DNA from: Aldehydirespirator sp965219165
GTDB lineage: Bacteria; Actinomycetota; Acidimicrobiia; Acidimicrobiales; Aldehydirespiratoraceae
Length of the DNA: 64,000 nucleotides
Direction of reading: 5' to 3'
Assembly: GCA_965219165.1 (NCBI GenBank)
Contig: CBDCMW010000002.1
Location: 1-64,000, forward strand
In this document: positions 1-7,832 of the stretch, in pieces
Layout: every line of letters starts with the position of its first letter
Position numbering within the stretch: the first letter of the stretch is position 1
Translations under genes and position numbers: made by a program
The notes under the pieces: generated by a model
What the model was told of the DNA's origin: nothing
Database searches by the model: none
Seen by the model: the letters and a program-made list of their open reading frames with translations, nothing else

Positions 1-25
1 CAGGGCACCGATGTAGGGTTGGGCG

Positions 26-202
26 GTGCCTTCCCAGAGCGACCTGCGCAAGCGCCGGCTCCATGCTGCAAGGCAGCCGGCCGGCGGCTCGCAGCGGTAC
101 AGCTCTCGCCGGGACCGGCAGCGCCGCCTGGTCGTGGGCGTCGTCGCGGTGGTCGTGATCACGATGATGGTGGCTTCACTGGCCGTGGGGCTGTTCGCTT
201 GA
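26..202 (+). CDS. small single-pass membrane protein upstream of the cyclophilin gene
   Basis: A GTG-started frame of 58 codons. The first 35 residues are rich in Arg, Ser and Gln, and the rest is one clear hydrophobic helix (VVGVVAVVVITMMVASLAV) ending a few residues before the stop. The stop lies 7 bases before the ATG of the cyclophilin gene, so the two may be co-transcribed. The following gene also begins with a basic stretch and one membrane segment. No ribosome site is convincing, and the start could lie elsewhere. Function is unknown. The call rests on the membrane segment and the tight spacing only. Confidence 0.35.
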   Translation: MPSQSDLRKRRLHAARQPAGGSQRYSSRRDRQRRLVVGVVAVVVITMMVASLAVGLFA

Positions 203-209
203 CGGACCG

Positions 210-1111
210 ATGAGCACGCCGAAGCGGGAGCGCCAACGCGAGAACCGGCTCCGACGCCTCGCCGCCGACGAGGCCGCGGCCAAGCAGTACGCCAGCCGCA
301 GGCGCGTCAGGCTCATAGGCATCGCGGCGGTGGTGGTGGCAGCCGCCATCGCAGTGATTGCGTTCCTGCAGCGCGACGACTCCGAGGTTGTCACCCGCCG
401 GATCCGTTGGCCGAGGTCTTCCCCGCCGACCCGAGCGAGGCCGTCTCGGCACCCGATCCCCAGACCGCCGATCCGGTTCCAGAGCTAGCCACGGGATGCC
501 CGGCAGCTGACGGGTCGAGCGGGCGCCTCATCGACTTCGACGGCCCTCAGCCCATGTGCATCGACCCCGAGGCTCGCTATGTGGCCACCTTCGACACCAG
601 CGAGGGCGAGATGCGCTTCGAGCTGACCGCTGCGGAGACTCCCCTGACGGTGAACAACTTCGTGACGCTGGCCCGCTGGGGCTACTACGACGACACCCTG
701 CTGTTCCGCACCGACCCTTCGATCGACATCATCCAGGGCGGCTCTCCCCACACCAACGACAACAGGGACCGCGGTCCCGGATACACGACTCCCGACGAGC
801 CCGCCTTCGACTTGGACCCGGACACTGGCGAGCTCAAGGGTCCCTACCGCTACCAGCCCGGTCAGCTCGTAATGGCCCGATCAGGCGGGCCCGACGCCGC
901 CGGGGCGCAGTTCTTCCTGACCACCGGCCCCAACACGGCCAAGCTGGACTCCCAGGGCACTTACGTGGTCTTCGGCAACACCGATGACGCCGGACTGGCC
1001 GTGGCGCAATCGATCATCGGCCTTCACGAACCGGGCGGATCGCTCGGCGGGGCGCCGTCGCGGGACGTGACCGTGCACTCGGTGACCATAGAGGAGACCC
1101 CCGCCGGCTGA
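210..1111 (+). CDS. cyclophilin-type peptidyl-prolyl cis-trans isomerase, membrane-anchored, frame broken near 394
   Basis: Peptidyl-prolyl isomerases of the cyclophilin family speed folding of proteins at proline bonds. Here the catalytic domain would sit outside the membrane. The reading starts at ATG 210 with a basic stretch (MSTPKRERQRENR) and one membrane helix near residues 34-52, the usual layout of actinobacterial cyclophilins. That frame is lost after about residue 62. The catalytic half (TPLTVNNFVTLARWGYYD, FRTDPSIDIIQGG, AQFFLTT) continues in another frame to 1111. One extra C in the CCC run at 394-396 would restore a smooth reading (VVTPPDPLAEVF). So this is either a one-base sequencing error, a real frameshift mutation, or two separate genes with a TTG start at 407. 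Identity of the domain is secure; the state of the gene is not. Confidence 0.85.
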
Positions 1112-1135
1112 CGGGCTGTTCAGGCCCGCTCCGCT

Positions 1136-1825
1136 CTATTGATCCCCTTCCGGCGACGCTCCGAGAACGACGGAGTTGCCACCCCGGCGAGCCTCGACCG
1201 CGCCGCCGAGCACGGCCCAGTCCTCGGGGCTGGACGATGACGCCAACGCCTGCGGCTCGGCTGTCGATTGCACCGCCGCCCCCGACTCGAGGGCCATGAA
1301 CAATGCGGAGGCGGGAACCATGCGTCGGAGGCGCCGGCGCCGGTCGCGGGGCCAGTTCTCCCAGCCCGCGGCCACCACGATGCCGTCGTGAAGCCCCAGG
1401 CCGACGGTGAGCGCGCCGCCGCGGTCGTCCACCATCGAGGCGCACACCGCGGCCGCGGCCGCTCCCGACCAGACGACATCGGCACCGCGCCCGCGGGCCG
1501 CGACGATGGCCTCCAGCAGCGGGGTGGCCTTCACTGCGCTCACGAAATGGGCGGGAGACCCGTCCAGCACCAGCACGGCGTCGCAGCGTGTGATCGGCTC
1601 GGACAACTCCGGGTTGAGCGAATCGGACCGCCGCAACGCGCCCACGACCGCATGCTGCACCGACAGTGATTCGGCCCAGGCATCGATCCGGGCCAGCAGC
1701 GCGTCGGGACGGCGGTAGGCGGCCGCCACGGTCACCACTGCAACCGAGCCGCAACCCGACAGAGCCTGGCCCGCAGGCGTGCTCGCATCCAGCTCGCGGC
1801 CCCCGGCAAGAACGACTCGGCTCAT
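1136..1825 (-). CDS. peptidase S51 / class I glutamine amidotransferase-like protein
   Basis: The protein of 229 residues opens with MSRVVLAGGRELD and has a WSGAAAAA stretch at a predicted strand-to-helix turn. That layout resembles the nucleophile elbow of the S51 (peptidase E / cyanophycinase) fold, where the usual motif is G-x-S-A-G-A. Here the serine is followed by glycine and alanines, so catalytic activity is uncertain. ATG at 1825 is chosen because it overlaps the TGA of the upstream methyltransferase-like gene (ATGA), which indicates translational coupling; an upstream in-frame ATG at 1882 would overlap that gene by 61 bases. Substrate unknown. The family call is from overall pattern, moderate confidence. 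Confidence 0.5.
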   Translation of the reverse strand: MSRVVLAGGRELDASTPAGQALSGCGSVAVVTVAAAYRRPDALLARIDAWAESLSVQHAVVGALRRSDSLNPELSEPITRCDAVLVLDGSPAHFVSAVKATPLLEAIVAARGRGADVVWSGAAAAAVCASMVDDRGGALTVGLGLHDGIVVAAGWENWPRDRRRRLRRMVPASALFMALESGAAVQSTAEPQALASSSSPEDWAVLGGAVEARRGGNSVVLGASPEGDQ

Positions 1826-2328
1826 GGATCCGAGGCCTTCAGAGACTGGCGGCGGGCCCGCAGCTCCACGTACCGGCGCCATGCCGGCGGAACCGACGGC
1901 GCCTCGCGACGGTGGATGTCGGTGACGAACAAGCCGCGGGAGCGCAGTGCCGACACCACGTCGCGACCACCGCGGCGGCGGGCCGGCGACTGGCGGCGAA
2001 GGCCAGCCAGCAACCGCCCACCGCCCCCGGTTCCGGCCGGTTCCACCATGAGGATCCAGCCATCGTCGGCCAGGATCCCCTCAAGATCTGCGACAAAGCC
2101 TTCGAGATCGGCGACCTGGGGAGTGCGCATGAACGACAGGATCGTGTCGTAGCGGGCGCCGCGGTTGCATTCAGACCGGAGGGCTGCCTCGACGTCGTCG
2201 GCGGGAACACGGAACACCCGGCCCGAGGCGGTGGCGGCCAGAGCCCGGCAGCGCTCGTCCACCGCGTCCAGCAGGGTCGGAGGGGGCGCCGGCAAGCCCC
2301 CCTCTGTGACCCGGGCACCGGTGGTCAT
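1822..2328 (-). CDS. methyltransferase-like protein, short
   Basis: The protein has 168 residues. It has the second half of a class I SAM-methyltransferase pattern: an acidic strand (ARYDTILSFMRTPQVADLE) followed by a helix and strand (ILADDGWILMVEPAG), then a loop and C-terminal helices. The N-terminal glycine-rich SAM loop is not evident, so it may be a degenerate or non-catalytic relative. It is translationally coupled to the downstream S51-like gene. Its start (ATG 2328) lies only 22 bases from the divergent GTG start of aat, so the two promoters must overlap the coding starts. Function not known. Confidence 0.5.
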   Translation of the reverse strand: MTTGARVTEGGLPAPPPTLLDAVDERCRALAATASGRVFRVPADDVEAALRSECNRGARYDTILSFMRTPQVADLEGFVADLEGILADDGWILMVEPAGTGGGGRLLAGLRRQSPARRRGGRDVVSALRSRGLFVTDIHRREAPSVPPAWRRYVELRARRQSLKASDP

Positions 2329-2350
2329 CGTTCCAACCTACTCTCTTGGT

Positions 2351-3109
2351 GTGCCCGCCGATGCGAGGCGCCCGTCCCACGATGGACGCCGGGGCGATCC
2401 GCGCCAGCCGCACCATGACGAGTCCTCCGGCCTGCCCGCTTGCCGCTGGGCCTTCCCGGATCCCTCGTCCAGCGACGAGGCCGGCCTGGTGGCTGTCGGT
2501 GCCGACCTCGAGCCGGCGACGCTGATCGCCGCCTACCGCAGCGGCCTGTTCCCCATGCCGCTCAAGCCGGGCGGACGCATCGGATGGTGGTCTCCGCCTG
2601 AGCGCGGCGTCCTGGATCCCGGCCGGCTGATCGTGCACCGCTCGCTGCGCCGGGCGTGCCGCCGCTATGAGGTCACAGTCGACACCGCCTTCGCCGAAGT
2701 CGTCGACGGTTGCGCGGACCCGGCCAGGCCCCACGGCTGGATCGATGCTCAGATGCAGGCCGCGTACGTGCGCCTGCACCACGCGGGCTTCGCCCACAGC
2801 GTCGAGACCTGGTGCCACGGCGAGCTGGTGGGCGGCCTCTACGGCGTGGCTGTGGGTGGGCTGTTCGCGGGAGAGTCCATGTTCTACCGGGCCCGAGACG
2901 CCTCCAAGGTCGCGCTGGTGGCCCTCGCCGACGGGCTCCGCGACGGCCGCCAAAGGCTGATCGACGTCCAATGGGCGACGCCGCACTTGTGCTCGCTGGG
3001 CGTGAGCGAGATCCCGCGCCACCAGTACCTGCGCCACCTGCCGGAGCTGCTCGCCTCCCCGACACCGGATATGTTCGGATCCGGTCAGGCCCAGCCGCGA
3101 CAGCGCTAG
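2351..3109 (+). CDS. aat: leucyl/phenylalanyl-tRNA--protein transferase
   Basis: Aat transfers Leu or Phe from aminoacyl-tRNA to proteins with N-terminal Lys or Arg, marking them for the N-end-rule protease ClpAP/ClpSP in the cytoplasm. Family hallmarks are present: FPDPSSSDEAGLVAVGADLE near the N-terminus, YRSGLFPM, WWSPPERGVL, the GELVGGLYGVAVGGLFAGES core and a C-terminal DVQWATPHLCSLG. Length (252 residues) matches the family. GTG 2351 is the best start because homologous sequence begins soon after it; the frame is open far upstream only because of high GC. It stands alone and is convergent with the acyl-CoA carboxylase epsilon gene, 21 bases away. Confidence 0.93.
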   Translation: MPADARRPSHDGRRGDPRQPHHDESSGLPACRWAFPDPSSSDEAGLVAVGADLEPATLIAAYRSGLFPMPLKPGGRIGWWSPPERGVLDPGRLIVHRSLRRACRRYEVTVDTAFAEVVDGCADPARPHGWIDAQMQAAYVRLHHAGFAHSVETWCHGELVGGLYGVAVGGLFAGESMFYRARDASKVALVALADGLRDGRQRLIDVQWATPHLCSLGVSEIPRHQYLRHLPELLASPTPDMFGSGQAQPRQR

Positions 3110-3130
3110 GCGTGGCCGACAAAGTACCTG

Positions 3131-3355
3131 TCAAGTCCACCCGCCATAGCTGGACCTGCGCCTCCACGGTCTGCCTGCGTAGCGCCAGCGGGGTGAGGGA
3201 GCAGGAGCCCCGAGCGTCGGCTGCGTCCAGAGCTGCGGCCACAGCGCCTCGACCGCGGCCTCGATGGCAGCCCGCTCGGCCTCGGTCGGCTCTGGGGTGA
3301 TGGAGGCGATCATGGTGCCGTCCGGCAGCCGCAGCCCGCCCCCAGCCGCGCTCAC
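3131..3355 (-). CDS. acyl-CoA carboxylase epsilon subunit
   Basis: A 74-residue protein that begins at GTG 3355 and overlaps the stop of the carboxylase beta gene (GTGA). The epsilon subunit is a small actinobacterial factor that binds and activates the biotin-dependent acyl-CoA carboxylase complex. Typical features are a short N-terminal part, an acidic helix with repeated Glu/Ala (PTEAERAAIEAAVEALWPQ) and a basic, aromatic C-terminus (WRYAGRPWRRRS). Position immediately after the beta subunit with a 4-base overlap is the usual arrangement and strongly supports the call. The small size makes it easy to miss. Confidence 0.8.
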   Translation of the reverse strand: MSAAGGGLRLPDGTMIASITPEPTEAERAAIEAAVEALWPQLWTQPTLGAPAPSPRWRYAGRPWRRRSSYGGWT

Positions 3356-4893
3356 AGCGGGACGTTTCCGTGCTTGCGCTCGGGTAGCTCCTCGCGCTTG
3401 GACTCCAGCATCCGCAGCCCGGCCACGATCTTGCGTCGGGTCTGGGAGGGTTCGATCACCTCGTCCACGAAGCCGCGCTCGGCTGCGATGTAGGGGTTGG
3501 CGAGTCGCTGGGTGTAGTCGTCCACCAGCGCGTTGCGGCGGGCCACGGGGTCGGCGGCCTCGGCCAGCTCGCGGCGATAGAGGATCTCGACCGCGCCCTG
3601 GGGCCCCATGACTGCGATCTCCGCGGACGGCCAGGCGAACGAGAGGTCCGAGCCGACGCCCTTGGAGTCCATGACCACATAGGCGCCGCCGTAGGCCTTG
3701 CGGGTTATCACCGAGATGCGGGGAACCGCGGCCTCGCAGTAGGCGTACAGCAGCTTGGCTCCGTGGCGGATGATGCCGCCGTGCTCCTGGTCGACACCGG
3801 GCAGGAACCCGGGAACGTCGACGAACGTGACGAGCGGGATGTTGAAGGCGTCGCAGGTGCGCACGAAGCGGGCCGCCTTCTCGGCCGACTCGATGTCGAG
3901 TACGCCGGCCAGCACCATCGGCTGGTTGCCCACCACTCCCACCGAGCGCCCGTCGATGCGGGCGAACCCGCACACGATGCTGCGGGCCCAGGAAGCGTGG
4001 TACTCGAGGAAGTCGCCGTCGTCCGCCACTTCGACGATCACGTCCTTCATGTCGTAGGGGACGTTGGGACTGTCGGGCAGAAGGGTGTTGAGCGCCGGGC
4101 ACTCGCGGTCAGGGTCGTCGGCCGACTTGTACGCCGGGGGCTGCTCGAGGTTGTTGGAGGGCAGGAAGGACAGCAGCGCCTTCACGTCGTCGAGCACGTC
4201 TTGCTCGTCAGCAGCAACAAACGTGGCCACGCCCGACTTGGTGCTGTGGCTGGTGGCCCCTCCCAGATCCTCGAGGGTCACCTCCTCGCCGGTGACCGTC
4301 TTCACCACGTCGGGGCCGGTGATGAACATGTGCGACTTCCCACGCACCATGAAGATGAAGTCGGTCATGGCCGGGCTGTACACCGCGCCTCCGGCGCACG
4401 GACCGAGGATCACGCTGATCTGGGGGATCACGCCCGAGGCCTGAACGTTGCGGTAGAAGATCCCGCCGTAGCCGTCCAGCGAGACGACGCCCTCCTGGAT
4501 GCGGGCACCGGCACCGTCGTTGAGCCCGATGATCGGCGCTCCGACAGACACAGCCAGGTCCATCACTTTGTGGAGTTTCTCGGCGAACACCTCGCCCAGC
4601 GCGCCTCCCATGACCGTGAAGTCCTGGGCGAACACGAGCACCTTGCGACCGTCGATGGTCCCCCAGCCGGTGACCACGCCGTCGGTGTAGGGCCGGTCGT
4701 CGAGTCCGGCCTCATGGGCCCGGTGCCGGGCCAGCATGTCGAGTTCGTGGAACGAGCCGTCGTCGAGCAGGTAGTCGAGCCGCTCCCGAGCCAGCATCTT
4801 GCCCTTGTCGTGCTGTCGTTTCACCGACCGCTCGGGCCCGGCCGACAGCGCCTCGGACTTGCGGGCCCTCAGATCATCGAGCTTGTCGTGCAT
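3352..4893 (-). CDS. acyl-CoA (propionyl/acetyl-CoA) carboxylase beta subunit, carboxyltransferase
   Basis: This subunit moves the carboxyl group from biotin to acetyl- or propionyl-CoA, feeding fatty-acid synthesis or the methylmalonyl-CoA route; the window also holds methylmalonyl-CoA epimerase at 19.3 kb. The two crotonase-like halves are evident: KGKMLARERLDYLLDDGSF, GLNDGAGARIQEGV and CAGGAVYSPAMTDF in the first, FVDVPGFLPGVDQEHGGIIR and KAYGGAYVVMDSK in the second. Length is about 513 residues, normal. The start at ATG 4893 (MHDKLDDLRARK) fits the family N-terminus; ATG 4932 is in frame and would add 13 residues, but would leave almost no room for a promoter next to the divergent gene. 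Substrate cannot be told from sequence alone. Confidence 0.92.
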   Translation of the reverse strand: MHDKLDDLRARKSEALSAGPERSVKRQHDKGKMLARERLDYLLDDGSFHELDMLARHRAHEAGLDDRPYTDGVVTGWGTIDGRKVLVFAQDFTVMGGALGEVFAEKLHKVMDLAVSVGAPIIGLNDGAGARIQEGVVSLDGYGGIFYRNVQASGVIPQISVILGPCAGGAVYSPAMTDFIFMVRGKSHMFITGPDVVKTVTGEEVTLEDLGGATSHSTKSGVATFVAADEQDVLDDVKALLSFLPSNNLEQPPAYKSADDPDRECPALNTLLPDSPNVPYDMKDVIVEVADDGDFLEYHASWARSIVCGFARIDGRSVGVVGNQPMVLAGVLDIESAEKAARFVRTCDAFNIPLVTFVDVPGFLPGVDQEHGGIIRHGAKLLYAYCEAAVPRISVITRKAYGGAYVVMDSKGVGSDLSFAWPSAEIAVMGPQGAVEILYRRELAEAADPVARRNALVDDYTQRLANPYIAAERGFVDEVIEPSQTRRKIVAGLRMLESKREELPERKHGNVPL

Positions 4894-4938
4894 GGACGCG
4901 CCAGCCACGACGCGCAAGGCTACTGCCGCCATGCTGCC

Positions 4939-4953
4939 GCCGTAGCCTACGGC
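4939..4953. promoter_or_regulatory. 15-bp perfect palindrome between divergent genes
   Basis: GCCGTAG-C-CTACGGC lies directly before the ATG of the FMN-binding protein (4955) and in the leader of the carboxylase operon. A perfect dyad shared by two divergent starts is a reasonable operator candidate. No regulator is linked nearby and no other copy was noticed. Confidence 0.35.
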
Positions 4954-4954
4954 G

Positions 4955-5656
4955 ATGGCCAGGCAGGACTCGAACGACCTCGGCGGGGCGCCGTCGGAGC
5001 GGACGCAGGTGCGGCGGGGAGAGCCGCGTGCTCGCTACGGGCGCGACGACATCCTCGGGATCCTCGACGCCGGGCTGATCGCCCATGTGGGAGTGGCCAC
5101 GCCGGAGGGACCCCTGGTGCTGCCCATGGCCTACGGGCACGACGGCGAGCGGCTCTACCTTCACGGCGCGGCCGCCAACCACCTGCTCGGCACCGGTGAA
5201 GGCCACGAGGTGTGCGTTACCGTCACCCATCTCGACGGGCTGGTGATGGCCCGCACTCCGTTCCACAACTCGATGAACTACCGGTCGGTGGTGGTGCGGG
5301 GCCGGGCCAGGCGCATCGACGACGAGCAGGGCAAACGTCGAGCGCTCAAGTTCGTCACCGACCACGTGGTGGCCCACTGGGACTCCGTCCGCCCGCCGTC
5401 GCAGATCGATCTGCGCAAGACGCTGGTGTTGGAGCTGCCCCTGACGGAGGCGTCGGCCAAGGTCCGCGCCGGTGATCCGGTCGACGAGCCCGACGACATC
5501 GCCGGGCCGTGGTGGGCCGGCGTGGTGCCGATAACCACCCGCTTCGAGGCGCCGATCGCCTCGGCTGATCTGACCACCGGCGCCGTGCTTCCCGCGCCCA
5601 TAGCGGCTCTGGCCGGACTTACCTCCGACGAGCGCCCCCAGCCTGACCGAGACTGA
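4955..5656 (+). CDS. pyridoxamine 5'-phosphate oxidase-like FMN-binding protein
   Basis: A 233-residue split-barrel flavin-binding protein of the PNPOx-like superfamily (the NimA-like branch). Typical features: ILGILDAGLIAHVGVATPEG at the start of the barrel, VLPMAYGHDGERLYLHGA in the flavin-binding strand, and VTVTHLDGLVMARTPFHNSM followed by YRSVVVRGRARRID. These enzymes reduce or bind diverse small molecules using FMN or F420 as cofactor. The C-terminal GPWWAGVVPI is common in the NimA-like branch. The gene stands alone, divergent from the carboxylase operon. Substrate unknown. Confidence 0.85.
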   Translation: MARQDSNDLGGAPSERTQVRRGEPRARYGRDDILGILDAGLIAHVGVATPEGPLVLPMAYGHDGERLYLHGAAANHLLGTGEGHEVCVTVTHLDGLVMARTPFHNSMNYRSVVVRGRARRIDDEQGKRRALKFVTDHVVAHWDSVRPPSQIDLRKTLVLELPLTEASAKVRAGDPVDEPDDIAGPWWAGVVPITTRFEAPIASADLTTGAVLPAPIAALAGLTSDERPQPDRD

Positions 5657-5670
5657 GCAGGATCCCGGAG

Positions 5671-5700
5671 GGCCGTCTCCCACTGCGTACGAGACAGGCC
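5671..5700. terminator. hairpin between convergent genes
   Basis: GGCCGTCTC (5671-5679) and GAGACAGGCC (5691-5700) can pair with a one-base bulge. The site lies between the stops of the FMN-binding protein and the lipoprotein, where a bidirectional terminator would be expected. No T-run follows. Confidence 0.4.
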
Positions 5701-5708
5701 GCGCCCAT

Positions 5709-6905
5709 CTAGTTGTACTCGTCGTCGTTGTACTCGTCGTCGTCGTACTCGGGCTCGTATTCCTCGAAGGAGGCGTAGTCATCGCCTCCCACGAGCAGGT
5801 CGGGGTCGTCGATGATCGCCTCGGGCGGCGGGGCGTCCACGCTGATGTCTGCGTCGAAGTCGTAGAACTCGAGGGTGATCAGGTTCGAGGGGATCTCCTC
5901 GTCAGGACCAGCGAAGCCGGCAAACATCGACGCGAGATCGAAGGTCAGGCGCCGGATCAGGTTCTCGTCGTCGATCCATACGTCCACTTCGAAGCCGGTG
6001 TCCAGGAATTCGAAGAACTGCTCGAATCCTTCTGCGAACGGGTCGGATTCGCCGTCGTCGGAGTCGTCGCCTTCCGGCGTGCCCGCTTCGCCCTCGTCGG
6101 GCGCCCCGCCAAAGGCCTCTCCCACCAAGTCGAGCAGGGATATCTGGAAGCGCACTCTGGTGGCCTCCGTGCCCCGCACGTCCTCGCGGCCGACGATCTC
6201 AGCTTCGCTGGCAGCCTCCAGGAACGTGCCGGTCTCGCCCAGCGGATCGCAGTCGCCGGAGAGCTCTTGGGGCGACTGCGGCAAGACGCACATCACTCCT
6301 CCCGCCGATCCCATGGCGTCGCTCATCGGGTCGCCGCCCGCGACAGACTCGGCTACGTACCAGGCCTCGTCGACACCCAATTCAGCCAGGGTCTCGGCAG
6401 GCACTGGTGGCCGCACGTAGATCACGCCGTCCACGTACCGAACCTCGCCGTCGGCACCGGCGGGGAACTGCGGGTCGACTCCGGGCGGAAGCTCGACCGT
6501 CACCGCGAGGTCGCCGTCGGCGTCGGATTCGAAGCGCGTCGAAAGCTTGACCCCCGGGCCGAGGTCGATCGTCGCCTCACCGCGCGCGGAGCGCCCGTCA
6601 AGCTCAGTGGTGGCCGCCGCCAGGAGAGCTTCGGGGTCCGCGGGCGCGGCATCTTCGCGGTCCCCGGCAGAGCCGGCGTCACCCGGTTCGTCGGAGCCCG
6701 TCGCAGAGCCCTCCGGGGTATCGCCCTCGGCGACTTCACCCGCGTCGGACGAATCGTCCGAGGTGGTCGATGTCGCGTCTGCGGGTGTCTCAGCCTGGTC
6801 CTGCGGAACGTCGGGGGTGACGATCCCGCCGCCCTCGCCGCTGCAGGCCGCCGCCAACAGCGCCACCGCCGCCACCAGCGTTGCGGCCATTCGAACTCGC
6901 AACAT
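5709..6905 (-). CDS. LppX/LolA-like secreted lipoprotein
   Basis: The protein of 398 residues starts with a signal peptide and lipobox (VALLAAACSG, Cys near residue 21). An acidic, low-complexity Ser/Thr/Asp/Glu-rich stretch of about 70 residues follows. The folded part (ALLAAATTELDGRSARGEATIDL onward) has the alternating-strand pattern of mycobacterial LppX/LprG lipid-carrier lipoproteins: a VRYVDGVIYVRPP strand, GTEATRVRFQI, and FEVDVWIDDENLIRRLTFDL near the end. It is probably anchored to the outer face of the membrane. The extreme C-terminus is unusual, with a run of Asp, Glu, Asn and Tyr (DDDEYNDDEYN). Upstream are a GGGAGGCGAGG ribosome site and a direct repeat. The ligand is unknown. 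Confidence 0.7.
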   Translation of the reverse strand: MLRVRMAATLVAAVALLAAACSGEGGGIVTPDVPQDQAETPADATSTTSDDSSDAGEVAEGDTPEGSATGSDEPGDAGSAGDREDAAPADPEALLAAATTELDGRSARGEATIDLGPGVKLSTRFESDADGDLAVTVELPPGVDPQFPAGADGEVRYVDGVIYVRPPVPAETLAELGVDEAWYVAESVAGGDPMSDAMGSAGGVMCVLPQSPQELSGDCDPLGETGTFLEAASEAEIVGREDVRGTEATRVRFQISLLDLVGEAFGGAPDEGEAGTPEGDDSDDGESDPFAEGFEQFFEFLDTGFEVDVWIDDENLIRRLTFDLASMFAGFAGPDEEIPSNLITLEFYDFDADISVDAPPPEAIIDDPDLLVGGDDYASFEEYEPEYDDDEYNDDEYN

Positions 6906-6919
6906 CCTCGCCTCCCATC

Positions 6920-6948
6920 TTGAGGCACTCGCCGTGTTGAGGCACTCG
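6920..6948 (-). promoter_or_regulatory. 12-bp direct repeat upstream of the lipoprotein gene
   Basis: TTGAGGCACTCG occurs at 6920-6931 and again at 6937-6948, 17 bases apart, just upstream of the lipoprotein ribosome site. The spacing places both copies near one helix face and half apart, as in a tandem activator or repressor site. Confidence 0.35.
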
Positions 6949-7041
6949 TTGCCTCCGACCCTACAGACCCATACTCGCCTTCAAGGGTTCCGAGCCTTCG
7001 CCCGGCTTCAGGCGTGTCAACGCCAATGGCAGCGTCGCGGA

Positions 7042-7827
7042 TCAGATGTGTTGCCAAGCGGGTTTGTCGCGATATGTCTCGCGGTAGTAGTCGGCATGTT
7101 TCAGTTGCCGGCTGGCAGCTTCGTCGACGATGACCGTGGTGTGGGGGTGCAGCTGTAGAGCGGATGCCGGCACCATCGCAGTCACCGGTCCCTCCACAGC
7201 CCTGGCGACGGATGCGCTCTTGGCCTCGCCGGTGGCAATCAACACAACATGTCGAGCCTCGAGAATGGTGCCGATGCCCTGGGTAATCCCATGTCGGGGC
7301 ACCATGTCCGGGTCGTCATCGAAGAAGCGGGCATTGTCCTTGCGGGTTGCCGCGGCGAGTGTCGTCAGGCGTGTTCTCGACGCAAGCGAGGACGGCGGCT
7401 CGTTGAATCCTATGTGGCCGTTGCCGCCGATGCCGAGCACCTGCAAATCGATACCACCGGCGTCTGCAATGCGCCGCTCGTAGGCCTCTCCCGCCGTGGC
7501 GAGATCCGCCGAGGCGCACTCCGGAGCGACCAGAGCGCCCGCCGGAACGTCCACATGGTCGATGAGCTCGCGCTGGATGAAGTTTCGGCACAACTGCGGA
7601 TGTTCGGGGTCGAGGCCCACGTACTCATCGAGCAGGAACACCCGCGTGCGAGCGAAACTCACCCGCCGATCGCGGTAACGCTCGATGAGCTCGTGGTAGG
7701 TGGGAAGGGGGGAGCTGCCCGTGGCCAACCCGATGGCGGGGCGATCGGTGCCCGACAGCAGCCGCTCGAACGCGCCGGCCGCGATGAGCGCAGCCTCTCG
7801 GGCCGAACCAGTGATGACGATCTCCAT
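7042..7827 (-). CDS. nagB: glucosamine-6-phosphate deaminase
   Basis: NagB turns glucosamine-6-phosphate into fructose-6-phosphate and ammonia, the last step of amino-sugar breakdown before glycolysis. Motifs include GLATGSSPLPTYHELIERY (phosphate loop), RVFLLDEYVGL (active-site Asp), LGIGGNGHIGFNEP and PRHGITQGIGTI. Length of 261 residues is standard. ATG 7827 (MEIVITGS) is chosen; it lies 5 bases after the nagA stop, so the two are co-translated. It is the last gene of the leftward amino-sugar operon. Confidence 0.96.
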   Translation of the reverse strand: MEIVITGSAREAALIAAGAFERLLSGTDRPAIGLATGSSPLPTYHELIERYRDRRVSFARTRVFLLDEYVGLDPEHPQLCRNFIQRELIDHVDVPAGALVAPECASADLATAGEAYERRIADAGGIDLQVLGIGGNGHIGFNEPPSSLASRTRLTTLAAATRKDNARFFDDDPDMVPRHGITQGIGTILEARHVVLIATGEAKSASVARAVEGPVTAMVPASALQLHPHTTVIVDEAASRQLKHADYYRETYRDKPAWQHI

Positions 7828-7832
7828 TGCGG

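Noticed and set aside
3763..5199. Long plus-strand frame opposite the carboxylase gene
   Set aside because: Antisense shadow caused by high GC; the minus strand carries the conserved protein.
6906..7041. Riboswitch or leader RNA between lipoprotein and nagB
   Set aside because: Only a short direct repeat is visible; no conserved aptamer core such as a glmS ribozyme was seen.
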